Notes under the pieces: generated by a model
Seen by the model: only the letters and a program-made list of their open reading frames with translations
Databases searched by the model: none
What the model was told of the DNA's origin: nothing
Translations under genes and position numbers: made by a program
Source: CAYYNP01 sp964472545
Lineage (GTDB): Bacteria > Planctomycetota > Planctomycetia > Pirellulales > Thermoguttaceae
Direction of reading: 5' to 3'
Assembly: GCA_964472545.1 (NCBI GenBank)
Contig: CAYYNP010000174.1
Span: 1-21,095, forward strand
DNA: 21,095 bases
In this document: in pieces, positions 1 through 8,600 of the stretch
How the letters are laid out: each line of letters opens with the position of its first letter
How positions within the stretch are numbered: position 1 is the first letter of the stretch

Positions 1-139
1 AGCCGCCCCCACCCCCTCTCGCCAACATCCAAGACGCAACAACGCAACCGGCTCCAGTTGCGGTTACCGTTGTCCACCCAAATCAGCCACGACCACCCCA
101 CCATAGGCTCCCGCGACCGCCCTTTTTTAACAGTCGTTC

Positions 140-168
140 TTGACTTTTTCATTAAACGATAATAGGAT
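140..168 (+). promoter_or_regulatory. putative sigma-70-type promoter for the CBS gene
   Basis: TTGACT (140-145) and TAGGAT (163-168) are separated by exactly 17 bases in a locally AT-rich patch. They match the -35 consensus at 5 of 6 positions and the -10 consensus at 4 of 6. Transcription would start near 175, giving a leader of about 65 bases. This is the only promoter-like pair I would defend in the left part of the window. It is a pattern match, not evidence of activity. Confidence 0.45.
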
Positions 169-224
169 TCAATCGCGATAAAGAACTAGGGCGAGATCGC
201 TGGAGGGCTATAGACGGAAGCATG

Positions 225-231
225 AAGGGAG
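225..231 (+). promoter_or_regulatory. ribosome binding site of the CBS gene
   Basis: AAGGGAG lies 10 bases before the ATG at 242, a near-ideal Shine-Dalgarno sequence and spacing. It supports 242 as the start. Confidence 0.6.
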
Positions 232-241
232 TGAAAAGAAA

Positions 242-643
242 ATGAGCACCGCGACGATCACCACCGTAAGCGAACACATGTTGACCGATCCCGTGACCGT
301 CCACCCGGAGACCGACATCCGTGAGGCGGTCGGTGCATTGCGAAAGCACCGGATTTCCGGGACCGGCGTTGTCGACGACCAGCAAGAGTTGGTCGGGTTT
401 CTTTCCGAGAAGGACTGCCTGGAGGCCTTCCTCAACTCGGAGTATCACGAATCGCCCACCGCCTTGGTTCGCGATCTGATGTCGCCGGACGTAGCCACGG
501 TCGATCCGGAAACGGATATCCTCAGCGCCGCCAAGCTATTCGTTCAAAAGGGATTTCACTGCTTGCCCGTCCTCGAGCACGGCCGCCTGGTCGGGCTGAT
601 CCGCCGGCACGACGTCATCGGGGCGATTCAGGCGATGCGCTAG
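242..643 (+). CDS. Two-CBS-domain (Bateman module) protein
   Basis: This 133-residue soluble protein consists almost only of two tandem CBS motifs, forming one Bateman module. CBS1 covers about residues 8-65 (starting HMLTDPVTVHPETDI, with the strand GVVDDQQELVGFLSEKD). CBS2 covers about 75-130 (starting LMSPDVATVDPETDI, with LPVLEHGRLVGLIRRHDV). Each has the usual pattern of M(T/S)-x-VxTVxPETDI, two helices and a beta strand ending in a G-(F/L)-(L/I) plus charged turn. In the family such modules bind adenosine nucleotides such as AMP, ATP or SAM and regulate a partner; here no effector domain is attached, so the partner is unknown. There is no signal peptide, so it is cytoplasmic. It has a good promoter and RBS, and the next gene on the same strand begins after 49 bp, so co-transcription is possible. 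The domain call is firm; the role is not known. Confidence 0.9.
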   Translation: MSTATITTVSEHMLTDPVTVHPETDIREAVGALRKHRISGTGVVDDQQELVGFLSEKDCLEAFLNSEYHESPTALVRDLMSPDVATVDPETDILSAAKLFVQKGFHCLPVLEHGRLVGLIRRHDVIGAIQAMR

Positions 644-692
644 GGCCCCCGATTGGCTATACTGCAACGGCACACGGAACCGGGAGGAGTCT

Positions 693-2339
693 ATGTCGTT
701 GCCAAAAAAAAAGACGCGCGTTTTGCCGACGGCGATTGTCGCTGCGCTGTGTTGGGTCGTGGCCTTTGATCCGGGGACGGCCATGTCGGACCATCCGTTT
801 CCGCGCCGCGTAAAGGTCGACCCCTTGCCCGACGGCCTGGTGTGGGTGAATACGGCCAAGCCGCCGAAGTTGGAGGACTTCCGCGGCAAGTTCGTGCGCT
901 TGGACTTCTGGACCTATTGCTGCATCAACTGCATGCACACGCTGCCGGAGTTGAAGAAGCTCGAACGCGCGTATCCGAACAATCTGGTGGTGATCGGCGT
1001 CCATTCGGCCAAGTTTGCCACCGAAGAACACGCCAAGAACGTGGCCGAGGCGGTCGAGCGCTACAAGATCGAACATCCGGTAGTCAACGACCCCAAACAC
1101 CTGCTCTGGGACCGCTTCACCGTACGATCGTGGCCCACGTTGATCTTGATCGATCCACGTGGAGAGGCCGTTTGGGGAAAGCCGGGCGAATCGACGTTCG
1201 AGGAACTCGACGCGGTGATGAAACGGGGCCTGCCCTTCTATCGCCGCCACAATCTGCTCGACGAGAAGCCGTTGCGGCTGGACCTGACGGGCCGCCGGCC
1301 GGCCGATTCGCCGCTCTGGTTTCCCGGCAAGGTGCTGGCCGACGAGACCGGCCAGCGACTGTTCATCGCCGATAGCGGCCACAATCGCATCGTGGTGGCA
1401 CGCCCCGACGGCAGCGTGTTGGCAACCATCGGCGCGGGCACTGCCGGACGCACCGACGGCGACTACGCCACGGCCGAATTCAACGCCCCACAAGGTATGG
1501 CGTTGCATGGCCAGATGCTCTACGTCGCCGACACCGAGAACCACCTGATTCGCCGCGTCGATCTTAAGCGGCAACAAGTTCAGACCGTTGCCGGAACCGG
1601 CACGCAACTCCGCGGCTTCTGGCAGCGTGAGTCGAGACTGCCGGCTACACGAACCGCGATCGCCAGCCCTTGGGCGCTGTGGATCCACGGCGACGAGATG
1701 TTCGTTGCTATGGCCGGGCCACACCAGATTTGGCGGATGTGGCTCACTCGGGATCGGATCGCCCCCTACGCCGGCAACCGCCGCGAAGACATCGTCGACG
1801 GGCCGTTGCTGCCACAGCAGCCCTATCAACTCGGCTTTTCGTCGTTTGCCCAGCCCAGCGGGCTGGCTTCCGACGGCACGCGGCTGTTTGTGGCCGATAG
1901 CGAAGGCAGTTCGATCCGTTCCGTCCCGTTGGACGGCCAAGGCCGCGTGACCACGTTGGTGGGTACTTCGAGGCTGCCGGCTGCCCGGCTGTTTACCTTC
2001 GGCGACGTCGACGGCCCGGCGGCCAAGGTGCGCTTGCAGCATCCGCTGGGCGTCCATTTCTACGACGGGAAGCTCTACGTTGCCGACACGTACAACAACA
2101 AGATCAAGGTGATCAATCCGCGCACCGGCACCACGCAAACGCTGGCCGGCACCGGCGAAGCCGGCGCCAACGACAGCGACGACGGCCTGGCGGCCACGTT
2201 CGACGAGCCTTGCGGCCTCTGCGCCGCCGGCGGCAAGCTCTACGTGGCCGACACGAACAACCACGCCCTGCGGGTGATCGACTTGCAGGACGGCAATCGC
2301 GTCTCGACACTGACGCTCCCGCGGCTGAAGGGCGAGTAG
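693..2339 (+). CDS. Exported thioredoxin-fold/NHL-repeat protein, NHLRC2-like
   Basis: A 548-residue protein. The N-terminus (MSLPKKKTRV then a hydrophobic run to about residue 25) looks like a signal peptide or anchor. Residues about 50-190 are a thioredoxin-like domain whose active site reads YCCINCMH, with Cys77-Ile-Asn-Cys80 as the CxxC pair and Cys76 just before it. The cis-proline region is SWPTLILIDPRG. Residues about 210-540 hold NHL-type beta-propeller repeats, with recurring LYVADTxNHxIR or similar strands followed by VxTxAGTG loops. The CCINC motif, the GVHSAKF segment and the domain order match the NHLRC2 family known from animals and many bacteria, whose biochemical function is not settled. 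A redox or scaffold role at the membrane or periplasm is inferred. The start has a clear AGGAG (685-689). It is 49 bp downstream of the CBS gene and may be co-transcribed with it. Confidence 0.88.
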   Translation: MSLPKKKTRVLPTAIVAALCWVVAFDPGTAMSDHPFPRRVKVDPLPDGLVWVNTAKPPKLEDFRGKFVRLDFWTYCCINCMHTLPELKKLERAYPNNLVVIGVHSAKFATEEHAKNVAEAVERYKIEHPVVNDPKHLLWDRFTVRSWPTLILIDPRGEAVWGKPGESTFEELDAVMKRGLPFYRRHNLLDEKPLRLDLTGRRPADSPLWFPGKVLADETGQRLFIADSGHNRIVVARPDGSVLATIGAGTAGRTDGDYATAEFNAPQGMALHGQMLYVADTENHLIRRVDLKRQQVQTVAGTGTQLRGFWQRESRLPATRTAIASPWALWIHGDEMFVAMAGPHQIWRMWLTRDRIAPYAGNRREDIVDGPLLPQQPYQLGFSSFAQPSGLASDGTRLFVADSEGSSIRSVPLDGQGRVTTLVGTSRLPAARLFTFGDVDGPAAKVRLQHPLGVHFYDGKLYVADTYNNKIKVINPRTGTTQTLAGTGEAGANDSDDGLAATFDEPCGLCAAGGKLYVADTNNHALRVIDLQDGNRVSTLTLPRLKGE

Positions 2340-2641
2340 GGGCTCGGGATTGGGACCTCAAAGCTGGGCATCGGGACGTCGAAGTTGGGCGTTGGGCGCC
2401 GGGCTTGCCCGTAGCTGGACTCGCAAGACTTCAGCCGCGGCGGGGTATTCTGCGACTTTCTTGCGTCGTCGTACTCCTCGAATCCTCATATCCCGCACGA
2501 CCGCACCTGGAGTTCGCCGCAGGCGCGTCGGCCGCGACCTATCCTTGACCGGGGTTGTGGAGGTTCACATCCCCCGACGGCGTCAAAGAAATACGCCTGT
2601 CTGTCGGCAGTGGGGCGCAGGATTGCGACTGCGCGGGAACC
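2340..2641. other. 302-bp intergenic region before the kinase operon
   Basis: No gene is supported here. The left end carries two 18-base imperfect direct repeats (listed separately). TTGACC at 2545-2550 has no -10 partner at the right distance, so I cannot name a promoter for the kinase operon, although one is expected in this gap. Confidence 0.5.
2352..2390. repeat. Two imperfect 18-bp direct repeats, period 21
   Basis: GGGACCTCAAAGCTGGGC (2352-2369) and GGGACGTCGAAGTTGGGC (2373-2390) match at 15 of 18 positions, and TTGGGC recurs once more just after. This looks like a short degenerate intergenic repeat directly after the stop codon of the NHL gene. No function is evident. Confidence 0.6.
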
Positions 2642-5635
2642 ATGAAACGTATCAGCACGAGATTCCTCATCATCGTCGGCGTGTTTGCCGCGGCCTTTTC
2701 AGGTTTCTTGTTCCTGCAAACGTGGATTTCCACTCGCCGGCACCTGGAGGAGATGACGGCCCGCGAGGGCGCGTTGGCGCTGGAGTTCGACCTGGCCATC
2801 CGCAAGTACGTCGCCGAGCACATCCGCCCGGAGATGGAACGTCGCGCGGGGCAAGAAGAGTTTATTCCGGAGACGATGTCGACCTCGTTCGTAGCGCGCA
2901 GCGTGTTCGACGAAGTCCGCCGTAAGTTTCCCGACTACGTGATCAAGTTCTCCTCGGACAATCCACGAAACCCGGCCAACACCGCGGGGCCGGAGGAACT
3001 CGAGGTGATCAACTTTTTCCGCAGCCATCCGGAGGCCGACCGTTGGGTCGGCCGGATCGACATCGACGGCAAGGAGTACCTGGCCCACTTCAGCCCGCGG
3101 CGGATGAAGGCGAGTTGCCTGCGGTGTCACGGGAATCCGGAAGACGCGCCGGCCTTGATGCTCGAGCGTTACGGCCGCACGGCCGGCTTTCACCGTACCG
3201 TCGGCGACGTGATCGCTACCGACACGGTGGCCATTCCGATGGACCACGTCGACGCCGCGCTCTCGTCGCAGGCGAGCCGGCAGTTGGCGGCGGTGGCCGT
3301 GGGGATCTCGCTGTTGTTCGGCTCCATTCTCTTCGTCTTTCGGCGTCTGGTCAGCCGGCGGCTGGCCAAGCTCACGCGGCACTTCAAGCGGGCGGCACAG
3401 CAGACGGACGAAACGCCGATCGACCCGGTCAACGTTGACGGCAGCGACGAGATCGGCGTGCTGGCCGAGAGCTTCAACGCCATGGCGTCGAGAATCCGGA
3501 CACTTCACGGCACGCTGGAGAGGCGGGTCGAGGAACGAACCGCCGAGTTGGCCCGATCGAAGGAGAAATACGTCGCCGTGGCAAATCTCACCGGCGATAT
3601 CATCGTGACCGTCGACGGCGACGGGCGTTGGACGTTTCTCAACGACGGGGCCTGCGAGTTCTGGGGACGTGGGCGAGAGGACCTCTTGGGTACGCACTTC
3701 TCCGACTACTTGCACCCCGACGACGCCGAAGCAACCAATCGAGCCTTGCAGCGAATGTCCCAATCGCGTCGGCCGCTGCGGGGATTGCGAAACCGCCAGA
3801 GGGCGCCGTCGGGCTGGAGGATGATCGAGTGGAACTGCGCTCCGATAATCGACGAAGCGGGCGCGACCGTCGGGATTCAAGCGACCGGCCGGGACATCAC
3901 CGACCAGGAACAGGCCGAGGAGGCGCTGCGGGAGAGCGAGCAACAATTCCGCGCCCTCTACGAATCGTCGAGCGACGCGGTGATGCTGCTCGACGAGAAG
4001 GGCTTCTTCGACTGCAACGACGCCACGTTGAAGGTCTTTGCGTGTCCCAGCAAAGAGACGTTCTGCAGCATGCATCCGGGCGACCTCTCGCCGCCAAAGC
4101 AGCCCGGGGGCGTCGATTCGCACACCCTGGCCAATCTGCGCATCGCCACCGCGTTCGAGCAAGGCAGCAACCGCTTCGACTGGATGCACCGGCGGGGCGA
4201 CGGGAACGACTTCCCCGCCGAGGTGTTATTGAACTCTCTGGAGATGGGCGGCCGCAACGTCTTGCAGGCGGTCGTACGCGATATTTCCGCGCGCAAACAG
4301 GCCGAGCGCGATTTGCGCGATTACGCCGAGGCGCTGGCCTCTGCCAACGCAGCTTTGGAGGAATCGAACCAGGCCGCCGAGGCCGCCAATCGGGCCAAGA
4401 GCGAGTTCCTGGCCAACATGAGCCACGAGTTGCGCACGCCGATGACCTCGATCCTCGGGTTCTCCGACGTGCTGCTGGAGAGCCTCGAGCGCGAGGACGA
4501 TATCGTCGCCGCCGACACGGTCAAGCGCAACGGCAACTACCTGCTGGAACTGATCAACGACATCCTCGACCTCTCGAAGATCGAGGCCGGCAAGTTCGAC
4601 GTCCAGTCGATTGCCTGTTCGCCCACCGCGGTCGTGGCCGACGTCGCATCGTTGATGCGGGTGCGGGCGGATTCGAAGAACCTCCCATTGACGGTCGAGT
4701 ACGCCGGGCCGATCCCCGAGACGATCCAATGCGATCCGACCCGGCTGCGCCAGGTGCTGATCAATCTGGTGGGCAACGCCGTGAAGTTCACCGAGACCGG
4801 AAGCGTACGGTTGGTAACGCGGCTCCTGCAAGAGCAGAGTGAGCCGCCCCGATTGCGATTCGACGTGATCGATACCGGTATCGGAATCGCGGCGGATCAC
4901 ATCCCCAAGCTGTTCCATCCCTTCATGCAGGCCGACTCCTCGACTTCGCGGAAGTTTGGCGGCACGGGCCTGGGGCTGACGATCAGCAAGCGGCTGGCGG
5001 AGATGCTCGGGGGCGACATCTCCGTCGACAGCGTGCGAGGACAAGGGAGCACGTTCGGCTTGACCGTGGCCACCGGCTCGCTCGACGGCGTGCGGCTGTT
5101 GGACCATCCGGCGGAGGCTGCCGTGCAGAAGCAACGGCCCCCGGACGACGACCCGATGCCCCAGGTTCGGCTCGACTGCCGCGTGCTCTTGGCCGAGGAC
5201 GGCCCCGACAATCGGCGGTTGATTGCCTTCCTGTTGAAGAAGGCGGGAGCCGAAGTCGAGGTGGCCGAGAACGGGCAGATCGCCTGTGAGCACGTGTCGG
5301 CCGCCGAGCAGCAGGAACGCCCCTTCGACGTGATCGTGATGGATATTCAGATGCCCGTCATGGACGGCTTCGAGGCTACGCGGGCACTGCGCGACCGAGG
5401 ATACGGCGGACCGATCCTGGCGCTGACGGCCAACGCTATGGTGGGCGATGACCAGCGCTGCCGCGAGGCCGGCTGCGACGACTACCTGGCCAAGCCGCTC
5501 GACCGGGACCGGTTCCTGCAAATGGTTGCCCACTACGCCCAACAGCAGCGCCCGCTGGAGACGGCCGGCGATTCATCGACTTTGCCCGTCACCGTACGAC
5601 GGCTGGAAACTACGGAGACTCGAAGTGAAGATTAG
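2642..5635 (+). CDS. HK1: heme-motif (DUF3365/Tll0287-like) hybrid histidine kinase
   Basis: A 997-residue membrane sensor kinase. TM1 covers about residues 7-28. The periplasmic domain (29-210) resembles DUF3365/Tll0287 and contains Cys159-Leu-Arg-Cys162-His163, a CxxCH c-type heme attachment motif. TM2 is about 213-235 and HAMP 236-290. Two PAS domains follow (about 310-420 and 433-550). The HisKA domain has phospho-acceptor His595 in MSHELRTP. The HATPase has N-box LINLVGNAVKF, DTGIGI and GGTGLGLTI. The C-terminal receiver begins RVLLAEDGPDNRR, with Asp901 in VMDIQMPVMDG and a KP motif. Family knowledge says it autophosphorylates on His595 and passes phosphate to Asp901; heme-based redox or gas sensing is inferred from the motif. 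An in-frame TTG at 2555 would add 29 residues, but the ATG at 2642 places TM1 right at the N-terminus and is preferred. It is the first gene of a five-gene overlapping operon, and its stop overlaps the next start by 11 bp. There is no HPt domain. Confidence 0.9.
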   Translation: MKRISTRFLIIVGVFAAAFSGFLFLQTWISTRRHLEEMTAREGALALEFDLAIRKYVAEHIRPEMERRAGQEEFIPETMSTSFVARSVFDEVRRKFPDYVIKFSSDNPRNPANTAGPEELEVINFFRSHPEADRWVGRIDIDGKEYLAHFSPRRMKASCLRCHGNPEDAPALMLERYGRTAGFHRTVGDVIATDTVAIPMDHVDAALSSQASRQLAAVAVGISLLFGSILFVFRRLVSRRLAKLTRHFKRAAQQTDETPIDPVNVDGSDEIGVLAESFNAMASRIRTLHGTLERRVEERTAELARSKEKYVAVANLTGDIIVTVDGDGRWTFLNDGACEFWGRGREDLLGTHFSDYLHPDDAEATNRALQRMSQSRRPLRGLRNRQRAPSGWRMIEWNCAPIIDEAGATVGIQATGRDITDQEQAEEALRESEQQFRALYESSSDAVMLLDEKGFFDCNDATLKVFACPSKETFCSMHPGDLSPPKQPGGVDSHTLANLRIATAFEQGSNRFDWMHRRGDGNDFPAEVLLNSLEMGGRNVLQAVVRDISARKQAERDLRDYAEALASANAALEESNQAAEAANRAKSEFLANMSHELRTPMTSILGFSDVLLESLEREDDIVAADTVKRNGNYLLELINDILDLSKIEAGKFDVQSIACSPTAVVADVASLMRVRADSKNLPLTVEYAGPIPETIQCDPTRLRQVLINLVGNAVKFTETGSVRLVTRLLQEQSEPPRLRFDVIDTGIGIAADHIPKLFHPFMQADSSTSRKFGGTGLGLTISKRLAEMLGGDISVDSVRGQGSTFGLTVATGSLDGVRLLDHPAEAAVQKQRPPDDDPMPQVRLDCRVLLAEDGPDNRRLIAFLLKKAGAEVEVAENGQIACEHVSAAEQQERPFDVIVMDIQMPVMDGFEATRALRDRGYGGPILALTANAMVGDDQRCREAGCDDYLAKPLDRDRFLQMVAHYAQQQRPLETAGDSSTLPVTVRRLETTETRSED
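5613..5617 (+). promoter_or_regulatory. RBS supporting the GTG start of HK2
   Basis: CGGAG lies 7 bases before GTG 5625, inside the end of HK1. It supports this start over an upstream in-frame ATG at 5448. The extra 59 residues from 5448 would be low-complexity sequence read out of frame from the HK1 receiver. Confidence 0.6.
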
Positions 5636-8600
5636 ACACAAATTGGCGATCGGATCGCTCGTGTTGTCGGTGCTGGTATGCACGATCGGCTTCTACGCCG
5701 TGGTGGTCAGCCGCCACGCCTTGCGGGGCCTGATCGAAGAGACCTCGCCGGAATTGGCGGCCGAGCTGATCGAGGGCGTCGATCGGGATATCGAATCGCG
5801 GGTGAAATACTGGCAGGTGTACGCGTCCGGACGGTCGCTGCAACGCGCGCTTCAGGCGTCGAACCGTGAGTTTGAGGAATTGCCCGATCTGCGGCGTCAC
5901 ATCCGGCAGATGGACGCCCGCTGGCGGGCCGCCGAAGCCGACGAAATCACCGACGAAATACGCAGCCTCATCGAGAGTGAAGTTTCGGACGAACTGCGTC
6001 GGCGGCTAGAGGCCCTCCAGCAACACCACAGCGTTCCCGTCTACGGTGAGGTGTTCGTCACCAACCGCTTCGGCGCCAACGTGGCCCAGACCGCGAAGAC
6101 GTCCGATTATCGTCAGGACGACGAGGCGTGGTGGCAGCGGGCAATGAAAGAGGGCAACTACGTGGGAGAGGTGACGCACGACGAGAGCGCCGACGTCTAC
6201 TCGATCGATATCTGCACGCGCGTCGACGACGACGCCGGTAATCCGATCGGCGTCATCAAGGCCGTGTTGAGTCTCGATACCGTCGTCTCCTTGCTGCAGC
6301 AGTGGATCTCTCACTCGCACTCCAATGCCGCGCAACAGGGCCGCCTGCACGCGCTGTATCTGTTGACCGCGGACCGGGACGTGATCTTCGACTCGGAAGG
6401 CGTGGGCACAGGAGCCACTCTCGACCGGCAATACGACCATAACTTGGGCAGGGCACTGCCCGGCCGGACCGTCACGTTCGACAAAGACGACGGCCATCTC
6501 CTGGCTGCCGCCGCGTTCTCCAAAGGGTACGGAGATTATGCCGGCCAGGGGTGGATCCTCGTCGTGGAGAACAACGCCCGGGAAGTCTACGCGCCGGTGG
6601 CCGCCCTGCAGAGCGAGATCCTCTGGATGTCGTTGATGATCGCGGTGGCCGTCTTCCTGGTGGCGGGCATCTTCTCGCTCTCGATCTCCCGTCGCATCAA
6701 CAGTCTGCGGAGAGTCGCGATCGAGGTCGATCAAGGCAACTTGGACGTGCGCGTCGAGGATGGTTCGTCCGACGAAATCGGCGAACTGGCCGAGTCGATC
6801 AATCAAATGGCCGAGAGTCAGCAGGACGTTGCCCTGCGGGCGAACACGATCGCCGAAGGGGACTACTCGGCCGATATCATGCCGCGCGGCGACAACGACG
6901 AACTGGCCATTTCGATCAACCGCATGGTGGCCAGCCTGCGAGAGGTCGTCTCCCAGACGAACACCATCGCCGCCGGCGACTACTCGGCCCAGATCGCCCC
7001 GCGGGGCGAGAAGGACGAACTGGGGATCGCTCTGAACAAGATGACCGAGAGTCTGCGGAGCGCTTCCAACCAAAGCCAGAAGAACAGTTGGCTGAAGTCG
7101 GGCCAGGCGGAGCTCTCCGACAGGATGCGGGGAGAATTGGACCTGCCCACGCTCTCGAAGAACGTGGTGACCTTTCTGGCCAAGTACCTCGACGCCCAGG
7201 TCGGCGTGATGTACGTCGCCGACGAGAACCGGACGCAACGGCTCTCCGGCAGCTATGCCTTCACTCAACGCAATCGGCTGGCCTGCGAGTTCCGCCTCGG
7301 CGAAGGATTGGTAGGTCAAGCCGCGCTGGAGAAGGAGAGCATTTCGGTGTCCGAGTTGCCGGAGGACTACGTCACCGTAAACTCCGGCCTGGGCGACGCC
7401 GTCCCCCGCAACCTCCTGGCCACGCCGTTGATCCTCGACGAGGAAGTCATGGGCGTGCTGGAACTCGGCACGTTGAAGCCTTTCGACGACGTGCAGATCG
7501 AATTCCTCGAACTCGTCGCCGAAAACACCGCCATCGCGATCAACTCGGCCCAAGATCGCGAGAAGATGAACGAACTGCTGCTGCAATCGCGGCAGCAGGC
7601 CGAGGAACTGCAATCGCAACAAGAAGAGTTGAAGGCCTCGAACGAGGAACTCGAGGAGCAGACCCGGGCGCTGAAGCGATCGGAAGAAATGCTCAAGACC
7701 CAGAGCGAAGAACTCCAGGCCAGCAACGAGGAGTTGGAGGAGAAGTCGGAATACCTCCTGCGGCAGAAGGCCGACATCGAGCGGCAGAACCAGGCATTGG
7801 AAACCGCTCAGTGGGAGATCGAGCAGAAGGCCCGCGATCTGGAACTGGCCAGCAAGTACAAATCGGAATTCCTGGCCAACATGTCGCACGAACTGCGCAC
7901 GCCGCTCAACAGCCTGTTGATTCTGGCCAAGGCGCTGGCCGGCAACGACGAGGGCAACCTGACCGAAGAACAGATCGAATCGGCCAAGGTGATCTACGAC
8001 GGCGGAAAGGAATTGCTGAGCCTGATCAACGAAATCCTCGACCTCTCGAAGGTCGAAGCCGGCCGGCTCGGCGTGCATATCGACGATGTGCCGCTGGATT
8101 CGATTCGTGCCCGCATGCTGTCGCAGTTCACACCCGTCGCCGGCGAGAAGGGCTTGGAGTTCGAGGTCGAGATCGACGAGCGGCTGCCGGCGACGATCAA
8201 GACGGACGGACAGCGGGTCGAGCAAGTCCTCAAGAACCTGCTCTCCAACGCGATGAAGTTCACCTCGAGCGGATCGGTCAAACTCCGGCTGCGTCGTCCG
8301 GAACCCGACGTCCGTCTCCAACGCGACACCCTGTCTGCCGAGAGCACGATTGCGATGTCGGTCGTCGATACGGGCATCGGCATTCCGGAAGACAGGCAGC
8401 GGGCCATCTTCGAGGCCTTTCGCCAGGCCGACGGTTCGACCAGCCGGCGATACGGCGGGACCGGATTGGGGCTGACCATCTCCCGCGAGTTCGCCAAGCT
8501 GCTCGGCGGCGAAGTGCAATTGAGCAGCCGCGAGGGCGAAGGCAGCACCTTCGTCTTGTATCTGCCGCTAGAGCTTCAAGAAACGCAGCCCGCCGAGGAA

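Larger units (their letters stand above)
1..241. other. 5' intergenic region, no gene seen
   Basis: I find no convincing coding sequence in this stretch. The first 120 bases are C-rich and featureless. The second half turns AT-rich and carries the promoter and ribosome binding site of the CBS gene, listed separately. Any gene to the left of the window is not visible. Confidence 0.6.

Noticed and set aside
657..2264. 535-codon frame antisense to the NHL-repeat gene
   Set aside because: No domain, repetitive Val/Gly/Arg composition; the sense frame has clear thioredoxin and NHL motifs and an RBS.
2545..2573. Promoter for the kinase operon beginning at TTGACC
   Set aside because: The -35-like box has no acceptable -10 sequence 15-19 bases downstream.
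6006..8519. 837-codon open frame antisense to HK2
   Set aside because: It is the mirror of a GC-rich gene with strong third-position bias; the translation has no recognisable domain and HK2's domains are unambiguous on the other strand.
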